DNA of 64,000 nt from Marinirhabdus gelatinilytica (GCF_003353425.1 NZ_QRAO01000001.1:434001-498000), one strand, 5' to 3'; counted from the first letter of the stretch, positions 35,311-44,569 are shown. The notes: generated from the sequence alone by a model not told the origin. Translations and numbers: made by a program.

Positions 35311-38055
35311 TTACTTTACAAGCAACTTCTTGGTTGTTGTTTGTCCATCTGCGGTGATGGTTACAAAGTAAAGTCCAGTTCTATAACTTGAAACGTTGAT
35401 AGCCGTCTGGTTTGTGGTTTCAACATCTGTTTGGGTAAATATTGTTTGTCCCAAACTGTTGCTCAATTTAATGTCAACATTGTTGAATGCTGAAGTTCCA
35501 AAGTCTATGAATACTTGATCGTTAGACGGGTTTGGATAGAGAGAGATAGTACTTGAAAGGAAATCGTCTACACCTAACTCACATTCCAGACCGTCTCCTT
35601 CGTACTGAGTTGCAATACGTCTTTGACTAACCCATCCATCTGTATCATTTCTAGCAGCAACTGAATACCAGAAGTCGTAATCTCCATTACCATCCTCTTC
35701 AACAGCTACAATAGCTTCAGTAGTCGTTACGTTAGCCACTATTTCCATATACTTTTCTCCTAAGAGGTATACGTCATAAGATTCCGCCTCGGCCACGGCT
35801 GGCCAGGATATAGTAGCCTCACCATCACAAACCCTTTCCAAGTTTGTTGTCACTGGGTGGTCTGCAACAGTAAAGTTTGCATCACTTACATCAGAGAATG
35901 CTCCACTCGTAACTCTAATAAGAGCTTCTCCAGTGTATAGATTTGCAGGAGGAGCCCAGTCTAAATAATCAGTATCAGAATCAACAGTATCTATAGTGGT
36001 CCAGCTTGTACCGTTATCAGTAGAAAACTCTACTACAAAATCGGCAGTTGTATTTACTGCATCCCAGTGGATAGTAGTCTCTAGGTTATCTCGTAGCTTC
36101 TCTCCGCCATTAGGAAAAGTAACCGTAAGGTTGTTCTCTATAATTTCATACACCACAAAATATTCCTGTGGTCCTTGAGGTACATTAAATCCAGTAATCT
36201 CTACATCGTAGTCTCCAGCATCAGGATTATTAATAAGTACTTGTTCAACATTATTCAATCTATCAATTCCGTTTGTGGCAGGCGTATCAAGTGCCGTTGG
36301 GTTTGGAGTTGAATCTAACACCCAAGGTTGAAATGTTGTACTTGATGGGTCTACAACCTCCATATCAAGATCGTTTACCAAGGCTGGCGATGCACCAGGC
36401 GCAGCGGCAGGGTCGTTCCAATAAACCATTACTTTAAGCTGGGTTGTTCCAGCAGGCACATTAATAGTGTGCGTATTTGTATTACCTTGACTAACGTTAT
36501 CAGATAAATGACGTCCATCTTCAATAAGGATACCTGCTCTTAAGCCATTTACGATACCCCAACCAAATTTAAAATCGGGACCAACATTACCTGCATCGTT
36601 AGCGGTATTCATTAAGATAGCCTTAATTAGCCCAGAATTTGGCATTGTACCACCATTGGTTTCCATATATGCTTGGTATAATTGTGCTGAAACACCTGCT
36701 ATACCGGGAGCAGCACCTGAAGTTCCTCCAAAAGGAAAATAAGCATTGTTTGGTCCTGTTGAGATTTGGTTTTGCCCGTTAGCAGCTATGTCTGGCTTAA
36801 TCCTACCATCATGTGCTGGACCTCTACTACTTGAATTAACAAGCGAGCCATCGTAAAATGTATTTGCTGTTGCAATAACATTTTTCCCTTGCTTGTGTCC
36901 TCCAGTAATATTACCCCATTGGTTTCCAGCTCCATATCCACAATCTAGGTTGTTAGAATTTCCAGCAGAGAATACGTGCAATAACTCAGGGGTGTCTATA
37001 CTTTGTTCGTCAACAGTTACCGTAATAGTTGTATAACCAGCATTACAACCATTACTGTAAGATGAGTTGGTAATTTGAACAGAACCATCATCTATAAGGT
37101 CGTTTGTTGCATTGTCCAAAAAGCTAGGGTTGTAATTCACAACGTGTAGGTCTGAACCAGCAGCCATACCTCTATATCTTGGGTCTTTGTTTCCAGCTCC
37201 GGCCATAATTCCAGACACACCATCTCCGTGTGTGTTATTATTTCCATTGTTTCCTACTAGTCCAAAAATTCTTCCTTGAAAATCTATATGTCTACCTACG
37301 GCTCCATCGTCTCGGCAAAGTACGCCAACTCCAGTTCCATCGTAGTTGCGGCCAGCTGTAGTTTGTGTGTCAAGTCCACTAGCCCTGTGCAAAGCTCTTC
37401 CTCTTTGATCGTCTGGCACAGATGGTGCAACAATCAATTCTACCCACTTCACGTACGAAAGATTAGAGAGGTCCTCTAAACAGTTGTTTGGAATAGTAAG
37501 GTCAATATTGTTATATCCATCGTAACGCTGTACTACACCAATTTGTTCTTCGGCAAGTTGAGCAACTACAAAGTCTGTAGAAACATTGTCGTGGTGTTGC
37601 AATGTTACAAGAATGTTGTTGCCATCTACTGCCCAAGCACCAATGTTTCCATTTTTAAGGTTTTGGGATAGCTTAAACCTCCCTTCAACAGGGACAATAG
37701 ACCTAACACCATTGTTTCTTAGCAAATCTATAGATGTAGTTGCAGGGAAATGGAATAGATACGTGTGATGTGGTATGTAATCAATTAATTCTAGCCTGTT
37801 TGCTTCAAACAAATCTTGAACATTTTGGGTAGGGGTTTCATAAAATTGAACCCATCCCACATAACCATTTGCCAGTTCAGCAGATTCAGGCATGTCTGTC
37901 CACTGAAACGTATTAATGTTCTCTGGCATTTCAATGCTCTCGTCCTGGAATGTGATGGTGTAGTTTTGGGCAGTAGTAGTCATAGCCGAGACCAGAAACA
38001 ACAAACCAAAAGCCACACTCTTAATTCCTGTAGAGCGTAAAATAAAACTTTTCAT
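35311..38055 (-). CDS. secreted S8 (subtilisin-like) peptidase with T9SS sorting domain
   Basis: A 914-residue secreted protease. Signal peptide at 1-29; an N-terminal propeptide-like region to about 210; the S8 catalytic domain from about 235 to 500 with Asp249 (CRDDGAVGRHID), His276 (NTHGDGVSG) and Ser446 (GGTSGAAPG). Beta-sandwich regions follow (about 640-740, and a fibronectin-like segment TISWPAVAEAESYDVYLLGEKY), and the last 80 residues form a type A sorting domain (SLYPNPSNDQVFIDF ... GLYFVTI ... KKLLVK). It should leave the cell through the type IX system. Single gene; a TATATTTG at 38126-38133 on the minus strand may be its -7 box. Confidence 0.93.
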   Translation of the reverse strand: MKSFILRSTGIKSVAFGLLFLVSAMTTTAQNYTITFQDESIEMPENINTFQWTDMPESAELANGYVGWVQFYETPTQNVQDLFEANRLELIDYIPHHTYLFHFPATTSIDLLRNNGVRSIVPVEGRFKLSQNLKNGNIGAWAVDGNNILVTLQHHDNVSTDFVVAQLAEEQIGVVQRYDGYNNIDLTIPNNCLEDLSNLSYVKWVELIVAPSVPDDQRGRALHRASGLDTQTTAGRNYDGTGVGVLCRDDGAVGRHIDFQGRIFGLVGNNGNNNTHGDGVSGIMAGAGNKDPRYRGMAAGSDLHVVNYNPSFLDNATNDLIDDGSVQITNSSYSNGCNAGYTTITVTVDEQSIDTPELLHVFSAGNSNNLDCGYGAGNQWGNITGGHKQGKNVIATANTFYDGSLVNSSSRGPAHDGRIKPDIAANGQNQISTGPNNAYFPFGGTSGAAPGIAGVSAQLYQAYMETNGGTMPNSGLIKAILMNTANDAGNVGPDFKFGWGIVNGLRAGILIEDGRHLSDNVSQGNTNTHTINVPAGTTQLKVMVYWNDPAAAPGASPALVNDLDMEVVDPSSTTFQPWVLDSTPNPTALDTPATNGIDRLNNVEQVLINNPDAGDYDVEITGFNVPQGPQEYFVVYEIIENNLTVTFPNGGEKLRDNLETTIHWDAVNTTADFVVEFSTDNGTSWTTIDTVDSDTDYLDWAPPANLYTGEALIRVTSGAFSDVSDANFTVADHPVTTNLERVCDGEATISWPAVAEAESYDVYLLGEKYMEIVANVTTTEAIVAVEEDGNGDYDFWYSVAARNDTDGWVSQRRIATQYEGDGLECELGVDDFLSSTISLYPNPSNDQVFIDFGTSAFNNVDIKLSNSLGQTIFTQTDVETTNQTAINVSSYRTGLYFVTITADGQTTTKKLLVK

Positions 38056-38223
38056 AGGTATAGTTTTTTAAATTAAAAAAAGATGAAATTGCCTTAACTT
38101 TCCATTTATAGAAAGAAAAGGGTTTCAAATATATTCAATACTTGTCAGATTTTTAAGTAAATAGTTATAAAAAGCAGGGGCAAACCAGTAAAAATCCCAG
38201 TTTTTTTGCCGAAGAGACAATAA

Positions 38224-38733
38224 TTAAGTAAACAATGCCTTTAGTTCGGTAGCATTTTCTGGTTTCATCTTTCCCGCAAGTACCAAGCTTAGCTGTCTTC
38301 TGCGCAGGGCGGCATCATAACGCTCTTTTTCAGTTTTGGTTTCGGGTTTCAAGGGGGGTACTGGCACGGGATTCCCCATTTCGTCCACTGCTACAAAAGT
38401 ATAGATACCTTCGTTGGCAAGGCTTTTCATCCCATTTTCCCTATCCTCGATCCATACATCCATAAAAACTTCCATAGAACTCTTAAAGGAACGAGATACA
38501 TTTGCTTCTACAGTGACAACGCTTCCAGAGGGGATCATCTTGTTAAACGCTACGTGGTTAACCGATGCTGTTACAACAACTCTCCTGCTGTGCCTGCGAG
38601 CTGCAATACTAGCAGCCCTGTCCATACGTGCCAGCAGTTCCCCACCAAACATATTGCCTATGGGGTTGGTTTCTCCTGGGAGTACCAAATCTGTAATTAC
38701 AGTACGAGATTCTTTAGGGGTTTTAGGTTCCAT
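38224..38733 (-). CDS. acyl-CoA thioesterase (hotdog fold)
   Basis: A 169-residue hotdog-fold thioesterase that hydrolyses acyl-CoA to free acid and CoA. The family pattern LPGETNPIGNMFGGELLARMDRAASIAARRHS contains the conserved asparagine and aspartate region, followed by VVTASVNHVAFNKMIPSGSVVTVEANV. One domain of YciA/BFIT type, normal length. Single gene with its own -7 box. Chain-length preference is unknown. Confidence 0.9.
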   Translation of the reverse strand: MEPKTPKESRTVITDLVLPGETNPIGNMFGGELLARMDRAASIAARRHSRRVVVTASVNHVAFNKMIPSGSVVTVEANVSRSFKSSMEVFMDVWIEDRENGMKSLANEGIYTFVAVDEMGNPVPVPPLKPETKTEKERYDAALRRRQLSLVLAGKMKPENATELKALFT

Positions 38734-38747
38734 TGCAAAGTTTTCAG

Positions 38748-38755
38748 CAAAGGTA
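38748..38755 (-). promoter_or_regulatory. -7 promoter box for the thioesterase gene
   Basis: On the minus strand TACCTTTG, about 15 bases before the ATG at 38733; no clear -33 TTG. Confidence 0.5.
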
Positions 38756-38814
38756 GTAAATAGGCTTTGGGAGGGCTATTTTTATATAATAAAATTATGA
38801 GGGAGGTGGATTGA

Positions 38815-39756
38815 TTACTGGTCCAACTTTTTGACCAATAACCAAGCATCTTTGTTTTCAGTATTCTTAATATTTCTCAACGCTCGCAGGGCTTCCAACC
38901 TGTCTTCGTGGCTACTGTAAATAACTTGGTGCAGGCCATATTTGTTCACCCCTATTGTTTTTGGGGAGAAACCTCTACTAGTTAATTGGTCAATCTTTTT
39001 TTGTGCATTGGCCTCAATACGATAGGCACCAGCAACTATGTGATATTTGCCCTGCTCTTTTGGAATGGTAACATGTACCGTAGGTAACGGGTTGTCTATA
39101 ATGAAAGTAGCCTCCTGTATTTGTGACTCTACAAGACTCTCGGCTTTTTCCTTTTCGGCAAAGTTATGGTCTTGTACACTATTCTCGTAGAGTTTCATCC
39201 CTCCAAAACCAGCCAACGCAATAGCTACCAACCCAATTGCTGCATATTTTAAATAGGCAGGTGCTTTTCTCCTCTCGGGAGTAATATGTATTGGGGTTTT
39301 TTTCTCTAGTGCTGTAATGTCCTCTTTATAGGTTTCCCTAGAGATTTGTTGTGCTTCAAAAGGAGCCAGGCCAAACGAGGCGGTGTTAAAATTGTTTTTT
39401 TCAGAAGGAGAGAACTGTACAGCTCGCTCATCGCTCAGGTAAAATTCCCCCACACCGGCAATGGTCACTTTTTTCCCCTCACTAAGTTGAAGTGAAAGCG
39501 CTCCCGTAAAATTCCTGATTTTTTGTAGCGCAACCGTATAACTGCAATTTTCAACACTTGCAACATAGTTGGCCAATATGCCATCATTGGTCTGCAGCTG
39601 CCTGTTGAACATGAGCGCCTTGCCCGGAGGGATAAAGGTGTGGGATGCCTGGTCTATTTGTGCGGACTGGTACTGGGTTAAGAACGCACCAAAGCCAGGA
39701 ATAATAACACACTCGTAACGGTACAGGAGATCACTTATGTAAGTTGCCAATTGCAT
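38815..39756 (-). CDS. HU-like (CCDC81-type) and SPOR domain membrane protein
   Basis: A 313-residue protein. The N-terminal 140 residues (MQLATYISDLLYRYECVIIPGFGAFLTQYQ ... VTIAGVGEFYLSDE) resemble the bacterial HU-CCDC81 tandem domain. One membrane helix lies at about 175-195 (YLKYAAIGLVAIALAGFGGMKLY), and the C-terminal 75 residues form a SPOR domain (GKYHIVAGAYRIEANAQKKIDQL) that binds denuded glycan strands at the division septum. The ATG at 39756 was chosen over an upstream one at 39795 because the promoter box lies at 39762-39769. A role in septal peptidoglycan is inferred. Confidence 0.88.
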   Translation of the reverse strand: MQLATYISDLLYRYECVIIPGFGAFLTQYQSAQIDQASHTFIPPGKALMFNRQLQTNDGILANYVASVENCSYTVALQKIRNFTGALSLQLSEGKKVTIAGVGEFYLSDERAVQFSPSEKNNFNTASFGLAPFEAQQISRETYKEDITALEKKTPIHITPERRKAPAYLKYAAIGLVAIALAGFGGMKLYENSVQDHNFAEKEKAESLVESQIQEATFIIDNPLPTVHVTIPKEQGKYHIVAGAYRIEANAQKKIDQLTSRGFSPKTIGVNKYGLHQVIYSSHEDRLEALRALRNIKNTENKDAWLLVKKLDQ

Positions 39757-39761
39757 AAAAA

Positions 39762-39792
39762 CAAACATAGATTTTTTTTTAATTGAAATCAA
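39762..39792 (-). promoter_or_regulatory. -33/-7 promoter for the HU/SPOR gene
   Basis: On the minus strand TTG (39792-39790), 20-base spacer, TATGTTTG (39769-39762). The box ends five bases before the ATG, so the transcript would have almost no leader. Confidence 0.7.
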
Positions 39793-39864
39793 CACAATGC
39801 CCTCTAATTTATCAACAACCTAAAAAATTTGTATTTTTAACGGCTCCCCGGCAAGTAAACTTCT

Positions 39865-40971
39865 ATGCTTTCAGAAACCGAATTGCTATACACCCTAGCT
39901 TTACAGCGTGTAAAAAACCTTGGGGATATCTCAGCTAAAAAATTGTTGCGTACCGTGGGTTCTGCCGAAGGAATCTTCAAGGAAAAGAAGCACAGTCTTT
40001 TAAAAATTGACGGTATAGGCAGTTTAAAGTTGAAGGGACTCTCTATTGAAGAACAACTACCAGCGGCACAAGCAGAACTACAGTTTATTAAGCAGAATAA
40101 CATTGTGTACACTTACTTTCTTGACCCCAAGTATCCCGAAAAACTAAAACATTGTTTGGACGGTCCCATTATACTCTTCGAGAACGGAAATATAGATTTA
40201 AAAAACCGAAAGATAATAAGCATCGTGGGCACCCGAAAAGTCACCACCTACGGGACTTCTTTCTGCCAAAAACTTATTGAAACCCTAGCGCCATTAAATC
40301 CCGTGATCGTATCGGGCTTTGCCTATGGGGTGGATATAACGGCACATAAGGCCGCAATGGATTGCGGTTTGCAAACTGTAGCATGTCTTGCCCACGGGCT
40401 TAACCAGATCTATCCCAAGTCCCATAAAAAACATGTAACTAGTGTTGAGGAAAACGGGGGGTTTTTAACCGAATTTTGGAGCGATGACCCTTTCGACAGG
40501 AATAATTTTTTAAAGAGAAACCGTATTATCGCTGGCGTGAGCGAGGCAACCATCGTGATAGAATCTGCCGAAAAAGGGGGAAGTCTCGTCACGGCCGATA
40601 TTGCCAACAGTTACAATCGAGATGTGTTTGCCGTACCAGGTAGAGCTACCGATACACAGAGCCAAGGTTGCAATAACCTTATAAAGTCCAATCAGGCCCA
40701 TTTGTTGAACAGCGCAGAAGACCTTATCTATATGTTGGGATGGGAGCTAGAGGAACCCCAACCTCTCTCCCAACAAAAACAATTGTTCGTTGAGTTCACG
40801 CCCGAAGAGCAAAAAGTATTCGACTACCTGAACACAAAACAAAAAGAATTATTGGACACCATTGCTTTGGAATGTGGCCTCCCAACCTTTAAAGTTGCCA
40901 CCCTCTTATTGAATCTCGAACTAAAAGGAGTTGTAAGACCGTTACCCGGGAAATTGTTTGAGGTTATTTAA
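39865..40971 (+). CDS. dprA: DNA-processing protein DprA
   Basis: A 368-residue DprA/Smf protein that binds incoming single-stranded DNA and loads RecA during natural transformation. The N-terminal helix-hairpin-helix-like region (residues about 10-65) is followed by the Rossmann-like domain with ISIVGTRKVTTYG, IVSGFAYGVDITAHKAA, LAHGLNQIYP and NRIIAGVSEATIVIESAEKGGSLVTADIA. The C-terminal 60 residues form a winged-helix domain (LLDTIALECGLPTFKVATLLLNLELKG). Its end overlaps trpS tail to tail by four bases. Confidence 0.95.
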   Translation: MLSETELLYTLALQRVKNLGDISAKKLLRTVGSAEGIFKEKKHSLLKIDGIGSLKLKGLSIEEQLPAAQAELQFIKQNNIVYTYFLDPKYPEKLKHCLDGPIILFENGNIDLKNRKIISIVGTRKVTTYGTSFCQKLIETLAPLNPVIVSGFAYGVDITAHKAAMDCGLQTVACLAHGLNQIYPKSHKKHVTSVEENGGFLTEFWSDDPFDRNNFLKRNRIIAGVSEATIVIESAEKGGSLVTADIANSYNRDVFAVPGRATDTQSQGCNNLIKSNQAHLLNSAEDLIYMLGWELEEPQPLSQQKQLFVEFTPEEQKVFDYLNTKQKELLDTIALECGLPTFKVATLLLNLELKGVVRPLPGKLFEVI

Positions 40972-41936
40972 TAGCCTACTTTTTTTCGAACACGTTGTAA
41001 TACTTCATTGGCGACTACAGTTGCTTTTTCGGTACCAATTTTTAGTGCGTTATCAATTTCAGAGAGGTTGCTCATATAGTGGTTATACCGCTCGCGGGGC
41101 GTTTCAAATTTTTTCAGTATCAATTCGTACAAAGCCTGTTTCGCGTGGCCATAGCCATAATTACCTCCTGCGTAATTGGCTTCCATTTGTGCTATTGCTT
41201 CTTTGGTAGCCATGAGCTTATAAAGGGCAAACACATTACAACCTTCGGTTTCCTTTGGTTCCTCCATGGGGGTACTATCGGTTTTAATTCCCATGATTTG
41301 TTTGCGCAGTTTTTTCTCGGGCAAGAAAATATTGATGATGTTGTTCTTGCTCTTGCTCATTTTGGCACCATCGGTTCCTGGGATAAGCTGGGTGTTTTTC
41401 TGTACCTTGGCCTCGGGCAATATAAAAGTCTCCCCCAACTGTGCGTGGAATCGAGAAGCTACGTCGCGTGTCATTTCCAAATGTTGTAATTGGTCTTTTC
41501 CTACGGGAACAATCTCTGCATCGTACAACAAAATATCTGCCGCCATGAGCATAGGGTAGGTAAAAAGTCCCGAGTTTACATCTTCCAAACGGCCCGCCTT
41601 GTCCTTAAAGCTATGTGCCAATGTTAATCGCTGGTATGGGAAGAAACAGCTTAAATACCAAGAAAGTTCGGTTACTTGGGGAATGTCACTCTGGCGGTAA
41701 AAAACGGTTTTTTCTATATCCAGCCCAAACGCCAACCAAACTGCTGCGGTGCTATAGGTGTTGTTTTTTAGGGTTTCGGCGTTTTTTATTTGGGTGAGGG
41801 AGTGCATATCTGCAATAAATAAGAACGACTCGTTCTTTGGGTCGTTAGCCATTTCTATTGCAGGTAATATGGCTCCTAAAATATTTCCCAAATGGGGCGT
41901 GCCGGTACTTTGTATGCCTGTAAGTATTCTTGCCAT
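40968..41936 (-). CDS. trpS: tryptophanyl-tRNA synthetase
   Basis: A class I aminoacyl-tRNA synthetase of 322 residues. The HIGH-like motif is in GIQSTGTPHLGNILGA at the N-terminus and the KMSKS motif is in DGAKMSKSKNNI near residue 195. SFLFIADMHSLT and the later GKDQLQHLEMTRD segment belong to the tryptophan and ATP pocket. Length is typical of the bacterial enzyme. A TAACTTTG box lies at 41993-41986 on the minus strand. Confidence 0.96.
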   Translation of the reverse strand: MARILTGIQSTGTPHLGNILGAILPAIEMANDPKNESFLFIADMHSLTQIKNAETLKNNTYSTAAVWLAFGLDIEKTVFYRQSDIPQVTELSWYLSCFFPYQRLTLAHSFKDKAGRLEDVNSGLFTYPMLMAADILLYDAEIVPVGKDQLQHLEMTRDVASRFHAQLGETFILPEAKVQKNTQLIPGTDGAKMSKSKNNIINIFLPEKKLRKQIMGIKTDSTPMEEPKETEGCNVFALYKLMATKEAIAQMEANYAGGNYGYGHAKQALYELILKKFETPRERYNHYMSNLSEIDNALKIGTEKATVVANEVLQRVRKKVGY

Positions 41937-41985
41937 AATATTGCCCGCAAAGGCGGGTAGCTTTTTGTTATACCATAAATTCCTG

Positions 41986-41993
41986 CAAAGTTA
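41986..41993 (-). promoter_or_regulatory. -7 promoter box for trpS
   Basis: TAACTTTG on the minus strand, about 50 bases before the trpS ATG. No clear -33 TTG. Confidence 0.4.
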
Positions 41994-42026
41994 CTTTTTT
42001 TAGACTTTTAGTAGTACAGTATTCGC

Positions 42027-42034
42027 TATTTTTG
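42027..42034 (+). promoter_or_regulatory. -7 promoter box for plsC-like gene
   Basis: TATTTTTG ending seven bases before the ATG at 42042, which predicts a very short leader. No clear -33 TTG. Confidence 0.45.
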
Positions 42035-42041
42035 GGGCTTT

Positions 42042-42782
42042 ATGGGATTCTTGAAAAAAATAGCGCTCACCTTGTACCGTATTTGGTTCTATATACTCTT
42101 GGCAGTACCTATTGTGGTACTGTCTCCTTTTTTGATTGTGAGCATCTCCCGCCAACAGTGGTACCCCTTTTTCTTTAGGCTGGCACGAATTTGGGCAAAG
42201 ATAATTTTGTTCGGGATGGGTTTTTATCCCATCATTAAACGCGAGGAGCTCTACAAAAAAGGGCAGAGCTATATGTTCGTGGCCAACCATACGTCCATGA
42301 CAGATATTATGTTGATGCTCTACGTTAGCCGAAACCCTTTTGTTTTTGTAGGGAAAGCAGAACTGGCCAAAATTCCCATCTTCGGATTTTTCTATAAACG
42401 AACATGTATCCTGGTGGACAGAAAGAACCCTAAGAGTAGAAGGGATGTTTTTATACGGGCACAAAAAAAATTGAATCAAGGCCTTGGCGTGTGTATTTTC
42501 CCTGAAGGTGGAGTTCCGGACGATGAAAATGTATTGTTGGATATATTCAAAGACGGCGCCTTTAGGCTTGCCATTGAGCACAAGATTCCCATAGCGCCTA
42601 TGACGTTCCACGATAACAAGAAACGTTTTTCCTATACGTTTTTTAGCGGTGGTCCCGGTAAGATGCGGGTAAAGGTGCACAAAACAATTCCCACAGGCAT
42701 CCTGGAACTTGAGGACAAGCGGATGTTGAACAACCAAGTGCGAAATGTAATCTTGAAAGAACTGGAAAGTCCTACCATATAA
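42042..42782 (+). CDS. 1-acyl-sn-glycerol-3-phosphate acyltransferase (PlsC-like)
   Basis: A 246-residue membrane-bound acyltransferase that makes phosphatidic acid or acylates another lysolipid. One or two N-terminal hydrophobic helices (LYRIWFYILLAVPIVVLSPFLI) precede the catalytic NHTSMTDI motif (NHx4D) at about residues 86-91, and the substrate motif FPEGGVPDD lies at about residue 151. Length is normal. Followed by a hairpin terminator shared with the convergent beta-barrel gene. Confidence 0.92.
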   Translation: MGFLKKIALTLYRIWFYILLAVPIVVLSPFLIVSISRQQWYPFFFRLARIWAKIILFGMGFYPIIKREELYKKGQSYMFVANHTSMTDIMLMLYVSRNPFVFVGKAELAKIPIFGFFYKRTCILVDRKNPKSRRDVFIRAQKKLNQGLGVCIFPEGGVPDDENVLLDIFKDGAFRLAIEHKIPIAPMTFHDNKKRFSYTFFSGGPGKMRVKVHKTIPTGILELEDKRMLNNQVRNVILKELESPTI

Positions 42783-42784
42783 AA

Positions 42785-42812
42785 AAACCATCGCTATGGC
42801 GGGCGACGGTTT
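42785..42812. terminator. hairpin terminator between convergent genes
   Basis: AAACCATCGC / GCGACGGTTT stem with one mismatch and an 8-base loop, followed by T-rich sequence on the plus strand and T-rich on the minus strand. Confidence 0.65.
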
Positions 42813-42857
42813 TCTTACTTTAATCTCAGGGTTGTACCTGATTAACTAAAAACTAAC

Positions 42858-44477
42858 CTAAAACTTAAAACTCAACCCACTATACACACCCAAGTAATAG
42901 GGTCTAAAGTCTACACTGCTGTCTGTATAGGGGTTGAGTTGATACTTAAACATCGGTTCAATATTAAACCTAAATTTCTTGCTCAGTTGGTAATTAAATC
43001 CAAGCCCGATGTTTGAAGTAAAACTAATGCTGTTCAAATTATTTGCTTCCCCGAGCACGGTCCTAAAGGTACCGTCACTTACCACAATCTCGTTATTGCC
43101 AAGGAAAAGTGTGCTCAAACCGCCAATAACATTAATACCAATTTTTTTGTTGAGTACCGCATACTTAAGTTCTAAGGGTACTTCGTAGTATTGCAATTGC
43201 TGGCTTATCTCTGCGTTGCCTCCGGTAGATTTTGAAACAATATTGTTAAGCCCTCCATTCTCGGGGTTCGGTGGGATGGAACCTTTGTCAAAAACAGTGG
43301 TGATTGCACTCCTGTTGGTGCCGTAATCCACATTTTCCAACCCAAACGCGGTTGGAGCTGTGGCCACTTCAACATCACCGGTAGCGTAACTTAAATTCAC
43401 ATTGTTCACCCCGGAGCGTATACTCAGCTTTTCGCTAATATTGTAATCTACCGCCACACCGTAGCTTAGGTTTACGTTTCCGTTTTGGGAGTTGTCCGCA
43501 AACATAGGGTCTATGGACGATCCTCCGGAAAGGGAGCTATAATATACAGGACCTACATTGGGGGAAACCGCCCAACGGTTTGCAGGACCTTCTTTTACGG
43601 CAACTGCATCTTCCAGTTTTTTGTTTTCTTCAATAGCATCGAAGATAGATTTTTTGTTTTGCGTGTCTTCATCTTGGGATGATTCGCTTACAGCAGTCTT
43701 GCTGTCCATCTTTTGGTCAACTACGTTGCCGTTGTTTTTGGTAGTGGTTGCTTTACCTTCAACTTTTTCTTCTTGTATGTTTTTTGCAATAGCCTCATTG
43801 CCCGAAACTACCGTCTTGGGATCCCTCACCAAAGGATTTTGGGTAGTTTCAGGGGATTTTTTAGTAGCATTTTTAGGTTTGTTTGAGGTTGCTACGGCTT
43901 CAGTAGTCGTGTTATAGGTAGCTGAAGCATTCTTTGGTTGGTTATTGTTCTGGTCGGTTTTTTTGTTGAATGTTGTATTACTTTCAGAAGTGGTGACAGC
44001 AGTTCCGGTTGTTTGTGCCGAAGGGTTCAACGTATTGTCCTGGGTTCCGGCAACTGTAGTATTTTCCTTTTCAGTTGAAATGGTTTTTTCAGAATTCTGG
44101 ACAGTGGTTCCAGTTTTGTTTTCAGAAGCATCCATATTGTCTTCCTCTGAAGCTATCTCGGTACCGTTGGAAATGGTTTTCTTGTTGAAGATTTCGTCCT
44201 CGTCCGAAGTATTTTCAGCATCTTGGGTCGTGTTCTCGTTCACGATTTCATTGGAAGGAGCATTGGGCGAATTGAACAAAGAAATACCCACTGTGAGCAA
44301 CAGCGCAAGCAATGCCGCCACACCTGCCACGCGCCACCAAAGCGGAATGATACGACGCTCTTTTTTCTTCTCCTGCAGCCTGGCCTCGATACGGTCCCAA
44401 ACGGCAGGGGGGGGAGTAGCCTCAAAATCCTGAAACTGCTCTTTGAAGAGTTGGTCTATGTTCTTTTTTTCTTTCAT
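42858..44477 (-). CDS. anti-sigma-like N-terminus fused to outer-membrane beta-barrel
   Basis: A 539-residue protein in three parts. Residues 1-45 (LFKEQFQDFEATPPPAVWDRIEARLQEKK) resemble the cytoplasmic end of Bacteroidota anti-sigma factors and are followed by one membrane helix at about 46-67 (LWWRVAGVAALLALLLTVGI). A low-complexity Thr/Asn/Lys/Glu linker runs to about 290. The last 240 residues (RWAVSPNVGPVYYSSL ... YYLGVYSGLSFKF) read as beta-barrel strands with a terminal phenylalanine. It lies directly downstream of an ECF sigma factor gene. The likely job is to hold that sigma factor and sense an envelope signal; this is inference from layout. Confidence 0.8.
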   Translation of the reverse strand: MKEKKNIDQLFKEQFQDFEATPPPAVWDRIEARLQEKKKERRIIPLWWRVAGVAALLALLLTVGISLFNSPNAPSNEIVNENTTQDAENTSDEDEIFNKKTISNGTEIASEEDNMDASENKTGTTVQNSEKTISTEKENTTVAGTQDNTLNPSAQTTGTAVTTSESNTTFNKKTDQNNNQPKNASATYNTTTEAVATSNKPKNATKKSPETTQNPLVRDPKTVVSGNEAIAKNIQEEKVEGKATTTKNNGNVVDQKMDSKTAVSESSQDEDTQNKKSIFDAIEENKKLEDAVAVKEGPANRWAVSPNVGPVYYSSLSGGSSIDPMFADNSQNGNVNLSYGVAVDYNISEKLSIRSGVNNVNLSYATGDVEVATAPTAFGLENVDYGTNRSAITTVFDKGSIPPNPENGGLNNIVSKSTGGNAEISQQLQYYEVPLELKYAVLNKKIGINVIGGLSTLFLGNNEIVVSDGTFRTVLGEANNLNSISFTSNIGLGFNYQLSKKFRFNIEPMFKYQLNPYTDSSVDFRPYYLGVYSGLSFKF

Positions 44478-44520
44478 TGTAAGTCCACTATGGGGGAATG
44501 ACTTGGTTTTTAGTTAATCG

Positions 44521-44569
44521 GTTATCGGTTATCGGTTATCGGTTGTCGGTTGTCGGTTGTTGGTTGTTT
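44521..44569. repeat. tandem heptanucleotide repeat
   Basis: Seven head-to-tail 7-base units: GTTATCG three times, GTTGTCG twice, GTTGTTG once and a final GTTGTTT. It lies in the 180-base gap between the sigma factor gene and the anti-sigma/barrel gene, 44 bases upstream of the latter's start. Confidence 0.95.

Noticed and set aside
35311-38055. Degradation or inactivation of the S8 peptidase (odd DDG at the aspartate site)
   Set aside because: Asp249, His276 and Ser446 are all present in suitable contexts, so an active enzyme is the simpler reading.
42000-42791. 263-codon open frame on the minus strand opposite the PlsC-like gene
   Set aside because: The plus-strand protein has clear NHx4D and FPEGG motifs; the minus frame has no recognisable domain and its composition looks like a shadow.
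42885-42897. TACACACCC near the end of the barrel gene as another copy of the DUF559-end box
   Set aside because: It lies in coding sequence with no CCCCTC/GAGGGG palindrome beside it; a chance match to nine bases.
43558-44433. Long open frames on the plus strand opposite the anti-sigma/barrel gene
   Set aside because: They mirror the low-complexity Thr/Asn/Lys/Glu linker and give Ser/Val/Phe-rich nonsense; the minus-strand frame has the domain structure.
44513-44569. CRISPR-like array
   Set aside because: The 7-base units have no spacers and no Cas genes are in the window; it is a simple tandem repeat.
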